Origin: Obelidium mucronatum
Taxonomy: Eukaryota; Chytridiomycota; Chytridiomycetes; Chytridiales; Chytriomycetaceae
Direction: 5' to 3'
DNA length: 64,000 nucleotides
NCBI GenBank assembly: GCA_025765595.1
Contig: JAIVFH010000049.1
Location: forward strand, 62,001 to 126,000
Shown one piece after another: positions 33,601-44,438 of the stretch. Below the pieces are notes generated by a model. The model worked only from the letters and a program-made list of their open reading frames with translations. It had not been told where the DNA came from and ran no database searches. How positions within the stretch are numbered: position 1 is the stretch's first letter; the number at the start of each line of letters is the position of its first letter. A program made the translations under genes and the position numbers.

Positions 33601-36600
33601 TACTGTAAATCGTGGATTCCCACACTGCAGTCAATTCATACAACATTCGTGAATTCAAGTCTGGACGAGCAGACATTATGTAATTCCAAACTGGAATAGC
33701 CGTTTCAATGCTAGAAATGTTAAAAATCGACAGCGGAGTCCAGCACACGAGACGAACAAGCTCCTCGTCCAGTTTACTTTCAGAAACAATGTATGCGGCG
33801 CATCGCTGGAGAACCGGATTCAACTCCTTAATGAACACATGCACGCCCTTGTTTGTTGGAACGTTTCTGATTTCATCCTTGAAGAGGTCTGATGCACTCT
33901 TGTTTGAGACTGACAAAAAAGAGGTTAAAAAACATAAAAAACTGCATTATGATAAAGGCGCACCTTTAAACTGCGACAAAACTCGGACGACCCCCTTCAC
34001 TTCACCAATATACTTGGCCCTTGCATTCAAAGATTTAATGACATCATTCGCCACTTCCTCTCGAGAACAGAACTGGCTCAACAAGGAAATCACGTCAGAT
34101 CGATCGCCCAATAAGTCCGGATAGTTAATTTGGAGATCCAGCAAGTAACCTTGCAGGTTCAACGTAGTTTCGCTGAGCGAATGTCCCAAAGCGAGATTCA
34201 ACATGGTGGCACAGAGTTGTCTGTAATCTTTGGCGGCCAACGATTGTTCAATCTCATCCACAAAGTGAAGGTCAAATCCGAGTTTTGCCTTCAAGACGGA
34301 CTGCTCAACAAGGATCAGTACATCACCAGCCACACACTAAAAAAATCCACCAACCAATCTTTCGTCTAATACAAGTCTCTTTGAATCCAAATAAAGAACA
34401 ACGTCTAACATGAAGCAAATCAGTCCTTTATCCCACAATAAAGCGGGAACTGCATTGAGCAATCTAACACAGCAGCTCTGAGCAAAGGCTCTGACTTTTG
34501 GCAAGCGGTTCGCCCCACACTTTAGCAAAGACTTGAAAGTTTGTTGAATCGAAGCTTTTCCAATAGATTTCCCCTTCGTGTATGCGAACAGCACTTCTTC
34601 CCCGATCGCCTGGAGAAGGCTGAAAACCTCAGTTTCGTAGTATCTCTCTTCGCAAATATAATCAAGCAAAAATGACAGTGATCCCTTTCCGGCACGAAAT
34701 AATTCGATTTGGAGAACAGCCAAAAGGAATGCAGAAACGGGATTCGTTACGGTTTTGCTTTCCATCGAGCGAGAGTACAGAGCGGCAATAAGTGCGGTCT
34801 TGACTTTGCTGTAAACCTTTGTTTGCGGTCAGGTTAAGGCTGCTGCTCTAAAAAAAAGTTATCAACATACCTGATCGCCAATTTTAAGTCTTAAGACACT
34901 GTTTGACACCAAGTCAACTTCCAAACTACGAGTGTTTTTGCCCAATGTAAGAGTTGGTGTCTTGATAGCAATAGCCACAACAATAGGAATCCAGTCCTTT
35001 GGCCATGCAGATCGTGGCGCATACAAGTATGAAGTGATGATGATCCAAAAGTTTCTGAACAACAAGATCATTTCAGGGGTTGTTCCAATTTCAGGATGGA
35101 ATGTTGGAATTTCGCAAAGAGACTTGATAACGCTTGCAATGTTGAATAAGCCCTTGTCATTTGGTACTTCCTTTTATCCGTAGCAAAGAGAGTTAGTTTC
35201 CAAAAGGTTCCAAAGAATTTTGAAAACAACCAAGAGACTCAACTGCCGTAGAAACCAGAATCGAAACTCGTTCCACAAAAGTCTCCAAAAGCTTCTCCAA
35301 CAAAACCAGCGGAAAGGCAACCTTTGAAGCCAAAGCGCACTGAAACTGAAATTTAGGAATAACGTGGGGTTTAGCAAAAAAAAAAAATATAGATTAAAAA
35401 GACACAGAATACAAAATACAAATAAAACCTTCAAACGATCTCCCTTCATAATCGAAGTAGACAGAATCGGATAAATCTCCATCAGAACCTCGCGGTTCCC
35501 AGTCAACGCAACATATTCAAGGCTCTCCCACATTCCTCGAACATGAATACTATTACTACTATCGCCTTCGATGCGGCGAATGATGGCAGGGATTGCCACT
35601 TCCACAGTTTGGTTACGCGAAATAGCTGGAATCAGCCCTGTGATGGCAGCCACGCAGCTTTCATGAATCGCCACGGACCCCTGAGTAGATGATGACTGCA
35701 TTGTATTGATGAAAGTGAACAGGGTGGATTTCGCGATGGCTGGGCTGTCCAAAACCTTTACCCCACGAATTAAAAACAAGACAAAGAATTAAAAAAAATA
35801 CAACTGCATCAAGAAAAAATAAACAATACCAACCAACAAAGTTGCTTTCAGCATTGAAATGGAGCAGTTACGAATCACAGCAATATTAACATGTCCATTT
35901 CCAGAGAAAATCCTGGGGTTGACAATGTACCGAATGTAATAGTCAATAGCCTCCACAATCAACGTGGGCGTATTAAGCGCAATAAGCCCCAAAGCCTCCA
36001 ACGCAATGACGGCAATTTCCGTTCTTGGTGAGTCGAATTCGACGTGCTCTGCAGAAACAGTATCCAAGAAATCCTTGAGCATTGCAAACACTTCAACAGT
36101 ACCGACTCCCGAAACGGCACACAAGGCAAGTGACTTGAGCAAAATCGGCAAAATGGTAGAAACAACATCGTAGTCGGACGTGAAGAATGAAGACAGCGTT
36201 GTCCACGCTTTGGTTCCGGCTGTCAAGAAAACTTTCAATTCGGCGTCTGGAAGGGAGCCACTGCTGCCGCTGCGAGCAGAAGATTTCTGAACCAAGAGGG
36301 AATCCCAGAGCTCTTGGGCATTCTTTTTGTCAACAGCGAAATAACCCGCCAAGGTGTGGAATACGAGGCCAATCAACTCAGCAGTTGTTCCAGCACTTTC
36401 CTGGATAGAAGTAGCACTGTCGATTGATGGAGAAGATTCATTGTTCACAAGCTTTGTGAGAGAGCCTGCGACGGCTGGAAGCAGCTTCACAGCAAATGGG
36501 CGATGCATATCAGAATTGCTCTCGGCGACAGCACTGAAAACAGCATGCGCAATGGCAGCGACACTTTTATCTCCTATTGTGTTTTAAAATAAAAAGTAGA

Positions 36601-37283
36601 TCATATTTAAGAACCAGAGCCCCAGAAACTTGATGTGAATCCTAACCTGTGATTTGAACAACATAATGTTCTACACTGGCCCAAACAACTGCCAGCACCC
36701 GATCACAGCACTTTGGGGATTGCGCAGCAGCAAGAATCAATTTTTTGATGATGCTATTGATGAATTGACAGAAGTCGCTTTCTGTTGGATAGGAGGTCGA
36801 TATGAATAAAAAATGAAGCACTCAAGTGTCAAAACCCCGCACCAATCGATCCAGCTGAAACTGTTTTGCCGTTTTCCGGCAAATCTCGCACAAGATCAAT
36901 GCAGAATTTAACAGCGGAAGCATCGAGAATGTCTCCGTCTCTTTTGGCCGCCAGATGATAGTCGAGCACTGCAACCAACCCTTGCATATCCTAATCACAA
37001 TAAGCACCCAACTGTAAGGCCCCCAAAAGGAAAGAAAAAAAAAGACCGCCCCCGTCTCATTTACCAAGTACCCAAACACCCGATCACCAGCCCGAACCTG
37101 TTGGCTGAACAACGAGTAGTCCAAATCCCCATTCGAATCAAGCAAGGACCCCACACACAAGTGCAGCAGCTGATTCTCTGAATTCTTGTTGTTTTCTTTC
37201 TGGAGATTTGAAAGCGCAGCTGCGGTTTTTGCGGCTTCGCTTACAATGCCGTTTAATGTGAAGCTCAGCGATCTGAGTCCCAT
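30688..37283 (-). CDS. STT4: phosphatidylinositol 4-kinase III alpha (STT4/PI4KA)
   Basis: About 6.6 kb, many exons. It starts MGLRSLSFTLNGIVSEAAKT (37283). A long helical N-terminal scaffold follows (for example 35789-36508 and 34337-34765). The catalytic domain near the 3' end shows APFMATFKVK, FKVGDDCRQDVLALQMISIF, YPYRVVATDCGCGVIEVIP, then KDRHNGNIMFDETGHTVHI, D-F-G-F, and ILDIAPGGIEFEASPFKLTT with FIELMGGDASYAYKLF. The C-terminus (LMLESGLPCFKGEATIKKLR, ending RFQNIQNGIPF) is the terminal signature of type III PI 4-kinases. It makes PI4P at the plasma membrane with Efr3/Ypp1 partners. Individual exon borders not all traced. Confidence 0.92.
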
Positions 37284-37319
37284 TTTTTTTTTCGTTGGAA
37301 TAAAAATATTACAGTAGGC

Positions 37320-37914
37320 ATGGCAGACTTTACAGATTACGAGAGTTTCCGGTGAGAGAGACAGAGAAGGGTGGATATGGAAAGTTACATACTCATGATT
37401 CGTGCTATCAGACCGTCCATGCAGCGCGAGGAGGTGTTTGAGTGGTTCCAGCGGAAGCTAAATAGACCAGCCGAAGCATTTGACGTGTATAAAGTCGCCA
37501 AAGAATTCTATCAGCTCGGCGCTTATTCGCGCGCGTTATTATGTCTTCAGCAATATGTATGTCTTTTTTCAATTGTTGTTGTTTGACTCGGATCCATGGT
37601 AACGATGTTGGGGGCCGCTTTTAAGGTTACAATGCCTGGATCGGCTTTAGCTGGAAGACATTTATTAGCGTATTGTTATTTGAACTTGAATGAAACTGAA
37701 CGCGCATTACGTGAATTCAAGAAATGTGTGAAGGGTGAGAGCGGATGTCAAAACGTAAACACATACAAAATATCATGAAACTCTTTTTTTTTTCTTCAAA
37801 AAACTAGACGGATATTATGAAGATTGGCAACTTGTTGTTGAACTAACGATCGAAATGGAGGAAAAGAGAAAGAATGAGATTCCGATTGTTGGAGCAGAGG
37901 AAGTTGTTGTTTAA
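37320..37914 (+). CDS. small TPR-like protein (about 128 aa)
   Basis: Four exons. Exon 1 (37320-37351) encodes MADFTDYESFR and splices over 60 nt to PSMQREEVFEWFQRKLNR, then AEAFDVYKVAKEFYQLGAYS and RALLCLQQY. The third exon, from 37626, gives VTMPGSALAGRHLLAYCYLN and LNETERALREFKKCVK. The last exon is DGYYEDWQLVVELTIEMEEK. Helix pairs with A-x-x-Y/L-G-x-Y/N-x-x-A-L patterns indicate about two tetratricopeptide-like repeats. The family was not identified. Its ATG is 36 bp from the divergent STT4 ATG. Confidence 0.7.
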
Positions 37915-37986
37915 ACCAATCTCGGATCTTTTTTTATTTATTTAAAACATCAAATAAGAATTGATAATACAGAGAGCCTTTTTTTT

Positions 37987-39056
37987 TTAATCACTGGGTT
38001 CAGGTTCTTGTGGCTCTTGACACGTTCCACGAACGCCAACCGCAGACGAAGCTGTTGTTGACACTAGGGGGTTTCAAAGTTGCGATTTTTCAACAAAAAA
38101 AATCGAAGTTTTGTTGGCAAGAAAACTCAGTTTTTTTGGAGAAATCGGTCAAAAAAAACCGATTTCTCTGATTTCGTCAAAAAACTGAGTTTTTTTTTGC
38201 CCAAACTACAAAATAGGATGAGCTCCGCCTAATTCATATGACACAGCCCTTTTCTTTATTTAGTTTGATATATAAAGATCTACGAAAACAATCCTGATGG
38301 TGTCGACTGTCTTTTGGGATACTAACCTTGATGTAGTTGAAGCAGCATGTTCTCTCTGAGCGGTACAGTATTCCGAAACAGCCAGGATATTGCAATCAGC
38401 TGCAATCAATAGTGGCTACTGCCAAATTGTTAGTGCTTGTCAGTAAAAAGTCCTCCTGTCCCCTGCCATTCAATGCAATCTTGCCGACCAACACATAGCC
38501 TTACTCTTCTGTAACTTTCTAATTTCGAAGTAGATGTGCACTAAATTGCTCTCACAGGTGGCATGTGCTTGAGGGAAGGATATAGGGTCTTTAACTTTGA
38601 AACCCCTCTCCTGAAAAACATAAAAAAACTCAGTTTTTATTTTCATTTTTTGAAGTTTTGTTGGCAAGATTTCGAACGAGAAATCGGAAAAAATCGGTCA
38701 ACTTTGAAACCCCCTACTGCCTCGGATGATTCCACACATACAAGGCCTTTGTAACACACGGGAGATTTCGGCCATCCATCACCACAAGGTCCATTGACCA
38801 GACTATATTTCCGAACTACTTTAATAACTTTCAAGTGTTTGACTACTTTCATGACGCGATGGAAGCCTTTTGGCGGATCTGAAGCTGCTGCTGCTCTTGT
38901 CGTCGTCGTCGTTGTTTGATGCGATTTATTATCATCGATCGATTGTGTTGGAGAGGTTGGCGGTGGCGGAACTGGATTGGCGTGTACAAGCGGCGCGATC
39001 ACGATCATCATCATCATCAAGATGATGACTATTATATTAGGTGAAAACAGGCGCAT
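37987..39056 (-). pseudogene. secreted Cys-containing protein gene interrupted by a TA-flanked element
   Basis: The 5' part (38717-39056) starts MRLFSPNIIVIILMMMMIVI, a signal peptide, then has a Pro/Thr-rich region (NPVPPPPTSPTQ), KGFHRVMKVVKHLKVIKVVR, and CGDGWPKSPVCYKGLVC. At residue pair A-V the coding DNA meets a 648-bp inverted-repeat element at a TA. Beyond it the same frame continues for 26 codons with one more Cys (GTCQEPQEPEPSD) to a TAA at 37987. Removing the element and one TA leaves an open frame, so the insertion looks recent. Read through as it stands, the protein would end inside the element. No family recognised; a small secreted protein. Confidence 0.72.
38067..38714. mobile_element. 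648-bp MITE-like element with inverted repeats and TA target duplication
   Basis: The ends are GGGGGTTTCAAAGTTG and its exact reverse complement, followed by looser matching (GATTTTT). TA dinucleotides flank both ends (38065-38066 and 38715-38716), the target duplication typical of Tc1/mariner elements. Inside are several inverted copies of an AAAACTCAGTTTTT motif, a strong hairpin at about 38130-38200, and an extra terminal-like AACTTTGAAACCCC at 38592-38605. There is no transposase ORF, so it would be non-autonomous. Confidence 0.75.
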
Positions 39057-39270
39057 TAATTCCCGAAAGGCTTTCCTAATATGATATCCAATTTGCAAAG
39101 TTTTTTTTTAAGTGATTGTGCGAATCCTACTTTCATTTTTTTTTGACGAAACCTGCCTTCCAAAGTTCGTGTTGTGTGTGTTTTGTGTTTTGATGACAAT
39201 TTCCTCTCAAAACTAAATAGTTTATTTTTAACAATAATAATAATAAATCAACATTAAAGATACGGTGCAA

Positions 39271-39787
39271 TCAAACAGTTATGGCGGAGTGAAGGGTTGG
39301 GGTTGAGTCGGATTGGGTGGGGGTATAATATGGTGTGTGACTATGATGATGGGAGTGAGAAGCGTATGAAGAATGATGCGAGTAGTAGGAGTGATAGTTG
39401 GAATCATGGCCACGTCTCACAATTCCATCTGAGTCGTCAGTCTCTGATGACTGGTCAGTTGTATTATCTTCAGCCGAGGTGTCGGCTTTTGTGATGGTGG
39501 TTGAAGCAACCTGGGTAGTTGGGGTTGCAGTTGGTGTTGGAGTAGAGTTTGTAAAGTCAGTAGTAGATGCAGTGAAAGGAGCTGTTGCCTCTGGAGTGGG
39601 AGTGGGAGTTACGGCTTTTGGAGTTTCGCGTTTCAAGAGAACAGCGGCAGGAATAGCAGACACGAGACTCGCAAAGAGAGAAAGCACAATGACTTTGGGA
39701 ATAAATGTCTGTCATGGTTTGTGTTCAGTGAGTTTGAGTTCAGTGGGAAACTGCATGCAAGGAAGAAGCTGTTGAGTTACTTACCAT
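39271..39787 (-). CDS. secreted Thr-rich protein with His/Tyr-rich tail (about 147 aa)
   Basis: The first coding exon is just ATG (39785-39787), followed by GTAAGT; a 76-nt intron (39709-39784) leads in phase 0 to TFIPKVIVLSLFASLVSAIP, giving a signal peptide. A Thr/Pro-rich segment follows with N-glycosylation sites (FTNSTP, EDNTTDQS). Dibasic sites LLKRE and IVRRGHDS resemble Kex2 processing sites. The C-terminal peptide after the second is rich in His, Tyr and Ser (NYHSYYSHHSSYASHSHHHS). Likely a cell-surface or secreted protein; His clusters could bind metal. Family not recognised. Confidence 0.68.
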
Positions 39788-40081
39788 GGCAACTGATTAT
39801 CAAGCACGCGTTTGTTTTATAATGAAAGCAAAAGTTGCAAATGTGCCGCGATTATATACGATTTCCTGCCTGTCAAACCTGTCAAGGGAAAAAAATCACC
39901 GAAAACACAACACACGACACATGCAGAACACACCATCGATAAGAATGAAAATTGAATTCAGACTGTTTTTTTATTGTGCAGAGCGTTTTAAACGTCAAAT
40001 ACAAAAACCACACACGTTCATTACGCACCATCCCAAGTCAGTCGAATCCCCCGCCGAATATGAAATTGTTTCTTTGTGTTT

Positions 40082-41573
40082 TTAATCATCACCAAATATA
40101 TCTTCATCCATATTCTCGTCTCCACCCTTCTCTACCCCGACTTCCATACTCTTTGCAATGACACCTGGTCCAGCACCTCCATCAACACCATCCTTCCACC
40201 GCAGCCAACTCATTCTAGGACCCGTCACAGCACGCTCACTTAATTTGAAACCAAAAACTCGTGGAACATAAACTCGGTAGTTTGGTAAACGAGGCGGTAA
40301 ATTTGGTTGCGGATCATCTGCTTCTTGTTGGTTGGGAGTATTTGAGGATGTTCGAGTTGTAGATGGGGGTGTAATGACGGGCGGTACAAGGTTGGGGTAC
40401 GTGTTGTATAGAAGGTGTGGGAAAGTGGTTCCAAAGAAGGCGCCGTCAATGTTTTGGAATTTGGCCTATCGGAAGTTGAGGTTAAGCGGCACAAGGTAAA
40501 AAGAAGATAACAAAACATATATATAAAAAAAGAGAATATACCGCCTGCGGCCGGGTAGAAACCCGCCTACGGCGGAGACCCGCCTGCGGCGGTTGGGGAT
40601 CCCACCTTTGGTGGAGGAAAAAAAGAATAATACCTCTCGAGGATGATACAAATCACAACAGCGAACACAAAACATTTTGACAGTATCTACACTGGGTTGA
40701 TCACTTCGTCCACAAGGCAGAACAGGGGCGCCACCACAACCTTCGCGAGGACAAGCACCAAATTCAGCTTCCGCAAGCCGATCGGCCATGACACCAAGAC
40801 CCCCTTTTGTCAAAAGAAAACGCTGATGAATGAGCCCATAAAGCATTTCCGCACTGGATTCAATCAACGAGAGTTGGGCCGGGGTTGGTTGCGGGTCTAG
40901 TTCCAAATCGAGAATCATGTCCAGAGCTTCATTGTATAACAGCACCAGCGTGTTTAATCCAGTGAGATTGAAATCGTCCTTGATGAATTCTTCCGGGACT
41001 TCAATAAAGAACTCGTGGCCTATTCCCAAAGCAATGTAGTGCAAAGTGTCAATTTACAGCAACGCGCGCACCGACACACAGCGTACCCGGCAGGGAGCAG
41101 TACCAGTAGATCCACGAGACTGCCGACGACTCTGAGCTTCCCGAGCTTGATTCTGAGTCTGTGCAAGCGTCGATTAGCGCGTTGCGGCCCGCACGGACAA
41201 GCGGCAAACCTTCGACAAACTCGTCTTCTTCTTCCTCGTCGTCGTCGTCGTCGCCGGCGGCGTCGCCGCCGAGGCCGCCGAAGATGTCGTTGTTGTTGCT
41301 GTTGGCGTTGCTGTTTTGGCTGCTGGCCGCCCGCGCGCCGCCGCCGCCGCCGCCGGCCCACCGCAGGCTTCCGCTTCCGGCGTTGCCGCTTCCGCTTCCG
41401 GCAGCCGACAGCGTCTTTGCGGATGCGCCAGTGTTCGCAGTTGCCGTGGCGCTCGACGCCGCCGCAGCGACAAGAAGTTCGAAGCCGCTGGCCGCCGCGC
41501 GGCGTTTGGCGGCGCGTCCGAAGAAGTCGCCGCCGGCGAGCGGCGCGGTTGGCGTCGTAGGCGCTGGCGACAT
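40082..41573 (-). CDS. CKB1: casein kinase 2 regulatory (beta) subunit with long acidic N-terminal extension
   Basis: Three exons. Exon 1 (start 41573) is a low-complexity extension of roughly 140 residues with poly-Ala, Gly and Asn tracts and an acidic DDDDDEEEEDEF run. It then enters the family at SWIYWYCSLPG. Exon 2 gives HEFFIEVPEEFIKDDFNLTG, IHQRFLLTKGGLGVMADRL, and the zinc finger ACPREGCGGAPVLPCG with MFCVRCCDLYHPRE. After a 168-nt intron (40466-40633) exon 3 reads AKFQNIDGAFFGTTFPHLLY and VPRVFGFKLSERA. These are the dimerisation zinc finger and the holoenzyme contacts of CK2 beta. Typical family members have only a few residues before SWI, so the extension is unusual. Confidence 0.92.
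40541..40614. repeat. cluster of four short GC-rich palindromes inside the CK2-beta intron
   Basis: CCGCCTGCGG (40541), CCCGCCTACGGCGG (40562), CCCGCCTGCGGCGG (40579) and CCCACCTTTGGTGG (40601), spaced about 17-22 bp apart in an otherwise AT-rich intron. Confidence 0.7.
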
Positions 41574-41760
41574 TTTAAATGGGACTAAAGTAAAATAAAA
41601 TAATAAATAATAAAATAAAGTAATAAGAATAAAAAAGTAACTAGTAGTATAAATACGCAAATGCACTCTTTCCCTGCCACATCCTTCCAACCTGCTTCAA
41701 CTTCTTTTCTTTTTTTTTCTTTCAATCTTTGCCACCTTTATTCCAAAGAAAGCTTGCAAA

Positions 41761-42790
41761 ATGTCAAATGCCACCACGACAACCACAGACAACGTAACGC
41801 CAATCGCTTCCACTGTCGCTCTACCAATCATTGTCTGTGCCTTCTTGGGCGGTCTGGCATGCGAGAATGCAATCCGGGGAATCTGGTTGTCAATATGTCA
41901 GATCCGAGAGAACCCAAACCAGAACCTATCAGCAAAGATCATCCTCTGCTGCAACATTGTCATTGTGATTGATGTTGTGATATACCAATGGTCGAATGCT
42001 TCCGTTGAATCCACTTGCTATGTCGTTAGTCTGCTGGGAGAAGCCTTTTACCATCTGTTTATGGTCATCTTTGGTATTACTCAATTTCAAGCCCCAACAT
42101 CTTTTCATAACAACTGCATATCATACGATCATTATCATTTAGGTGGCTATCTTCTGTTCAAAACTTGGATGGCACTCAACAAACGGCCAGTCTTCTTTAT
42201 TTTTGCTTCTGTTCTGTTGGTAAACCGAATTGCCTGGGCAGCTGCAGAATCATACTTGTCGTACGGATCTTGGAATAGTGATTCAGAAGCTTGCGAGTGG
42301 CATTCAAATGTCACACTCATGACGGGGTAAGTGTTTTGTGTTGAAAGACAGTCATCCTTGAACTAAAAAAAACCTTTCTTTTTTTTTCTTTTGGCAGAGT
42401 CTATTTATCTGACATTCTGATTGACTTGCTATCTACCGTTACAATGCTGGTCGAAAGTCGAAAGTTCAAAGAGACAGAGTTTCAACCCCTGTTTCATGTT
42501 CTCATCAGTGAAAATTGTTGGTTCTCCGAATATCTCTCTCTCCCACATAACAACTAAATAACTCTTTTGTTTTTTGCTTTTTAGTGGTCCGTTCTGCTTG
42601 TAGTCTGTGCATGGCGACATTTGGATTCATTGTGACGTGGAAACGTGAAGCTCAGCTCGTTCAATTCATATTCTATAGCGTGCAAACATATTTCGTAGGC
42701 CATTTACTGAATAGCGAGCACTACTGGTTTGCGCGAAGGAATGCGGCGATTCCAGATACATATAAAGGGGATAACAGTATGGGTGTGTGA
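41761..42790 (+). CDS. multipass membrane protein, possible 7TM (unknown family)
   Basis: Four exons. The N-terminus MSNATTTTTDNVTPIASTVA has potential N-glycosylation sites. Hydrophobic segments include ALPIIVCAFLGGLACENAI, KIILCCNIVIVIDVVIY, VSLLGEAFYHLFMVIFG, GYLLFKTWMAL, FFIFASVLLVNRIAWAA, VYLSDILIDLLSTVTML and SACSLCMATFGFIVTW. Introns end in phase at FG|GYLLF, TG|VYLSD and before VRSACS. Cys in VESTCYVV and SEACEWHSN could pair outside the membrane. Topology suggests six to seven helices; no known receptor family recognised. Confidence 0.72.
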
Positions 42791-42882
42791 AAAGTTTTTT
42801 TTTTCAAGCCAAAAATCCAACCTCTACGTTTCTCTTTATTTATTTTCGACTGTGTCTATAGAACAAAAACAAAGCTTTTTTT

Positions 42883-43372
42883 TTAAATGATATCTACATA
42901 TCCAACCTGAAAGCTGCCAGGCAAGAACGGTTTAAACATTAAACAACACTCCCCTTCTGGCACACGAACCAATCTGTCATACGGTGCAAGAGAAGCAAGC
43001 AAATAACATCGACAACAATTATGTGCGACAATTTGTTCAGGTCTCAAGTTGGCCCTCAACAATGGAAGGATTCGATGCGTTTTAACAACCGGAGCAAAGG
43101 GCTCGAGCTGAAGGAGATCGAAATCACCCAGAGTGCTCTTTCGGTGCAGAGCATTATATTCAAGCAACTCATGGGGTCGGGTCGCTAGGCTGACAGAAAA
43201 AAAGTTCAAGAAGGTAACTTTTTGTAACATTAAAAAAGTAACCAGTATCATATGGCCTTATGCGAAGAGGTTTGAGGACAGCGATTCTTTTAGTCATCTT
43301 AGAACAAGTTGCGAATTGAAAATATGCACTTGTCAGAAGCAAAGCAATTCCAAAAATAGAACCAAAACACAC
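42883..43372 (-). CDS. hypothetical membrane-anchored protein
   Basis: The 5' piece contains IFGIALLLTSAYFQFATCSK, a membrane segment, then MTKRIAVLKPLRIRPYDT. A GTTACT donor and an acceptor at CAGCCTAG join it in phase to TRPHELLEYNALHRKSTLGD, then FDLLQLEPFAPVVKTHRILP, NLRPEQIVAHNCCRCYLLAS and a C-terminus ending QVGYVDII. The first exon is probably missing: the piece begins at a possible acceptor (GGATTACAG) rather than an ATG. No family recognised. Confidence 0.45.
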
Positions 43373-43418
43373 TGTAATCCCTCAAAAATCCCACCCGTTC
43401 AGCTCCAAGCATCACTAT

Positions 43419-44124
43419 ATGCAACTGGCAGGCAAGTCAATCTCAAGGTTTATACCTGAATTCTTGGTTCCAAGACCTTCTGCCGCCACCACCGTGACGA
43501 ACCGTAAAAACAGCGATCCCTCCACACTAGAACGAGCAAGTTTACTCACCACTCCTTCGAAAACACCAGGGCTCTACAGAATCAACCAAGGGAAGGTGTT
43601 GGTGTTGTTGGGAAACCAGTGAAACCGCCTCGGATCCATTGATCCGCGTCTGTAAAGGCTGTAAAGACCCAGACTTGCAATGGATCCACCAAGTCGTGCG
43701 TCAATAGTTTTATCACTGCGTTACCAACGAGTCCGGCGGTGCTCCCGCGGCCACAGATGGATGAGAATGGAAATGCTGTTATGATTCAAGCTTTGGCTGT
43801 TGGAGAACCGGATATAATAATGGGCCATGGGTTAGCAGCATTCGATTTTGACGTTGGAATACTACACGCAGCAGCAGCAGCAGCACTGCTCAGCCAACAA
43901 CTTTCAGGTGCACCCGTTGCAATGACCCTTATACCGTGATTGAAACTGAAATCCCACGATTCAAAGTCGTTTCACAAGACCCACATTTGCGATCTGCGTT
44001 TCTCGTCATGTTTGTTTGTATGGTGATTATCACAACGTGTTCGATTTCGATTTTGCAAGATCATTGGGGGACAGACCGATTGATATTTGACTTTCAGTGT
44101 TGTAGTAGCAAAGAGGATGAGTAG
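43419..44124 (+). pseudogene. RINGv/MARCH-like membrane E3 ligase, incomplete
   Basis: The middle part reads VCKGCKDPDLQWIHQ, like the WVHQxC half of a RINGv finger. After a Pro/Ala-rich stretch (43739-43935), FRCTRCNDPYTVIETEIP supplies the final C-x2-C-x3-Y. SAFLVMFVCMVIITTCSISI then forms a membrane segment, as in MARCH5-type ligases. The full C4HC3 ligand set is not found and the pieces lie in different frames. Introns, for example with an acceptor TTTCAG before TGCACC, may explain part of this. Treated as a possible degenerate locus. Confidence 0.4.
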
Positions 44125-44438
44125 CAGGCGGTAGTAGTATTGGTGGTGGTGGTGGCGTGCGGATCAAGTTACACACGACAGTTTTTTCGGGATTGATTTT
44201 AGGTGGTTAGCTGGTGGTTTGCTGTCGAGACTTGTTGGATGATTTGGGTTCACGCAGGTGGGAGGATGAATCGGAAGGTTATAGGAGTTTCTTAAAGTTT
44301 CTTGTCCGGTTTTGGAACATCCATGAATTTTTTTTTCGAACTCCGCGAAAAAAACACTTGTTTTTCCCCTGCCCGCCCAACCAGAGGGTGAACAAAAAAA
44401 ATCGCAAAAGAACAATAATACAAACCAACTCTCAAAAC
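44125..44438. other. intergenic region upstream of the MFSD5-like gene
   Basis: Contains poly-A/T runs and a short (GGT)n tract near 44140. No gene supported. Confidence 0.45.

Noticed and set aside
38130..38200. Strong hairpin as an RNA gene or terminator
   Set aside because: It is part of the inverted-repeat transposable element; no independent evidence of an RNA.
41020..41361. Arg-repeat ORFs on both strands over the CK2-beta N-terminus
   Set aside because: Frame shadows of an Ala/Gly/Asp low-complexity coding exon.
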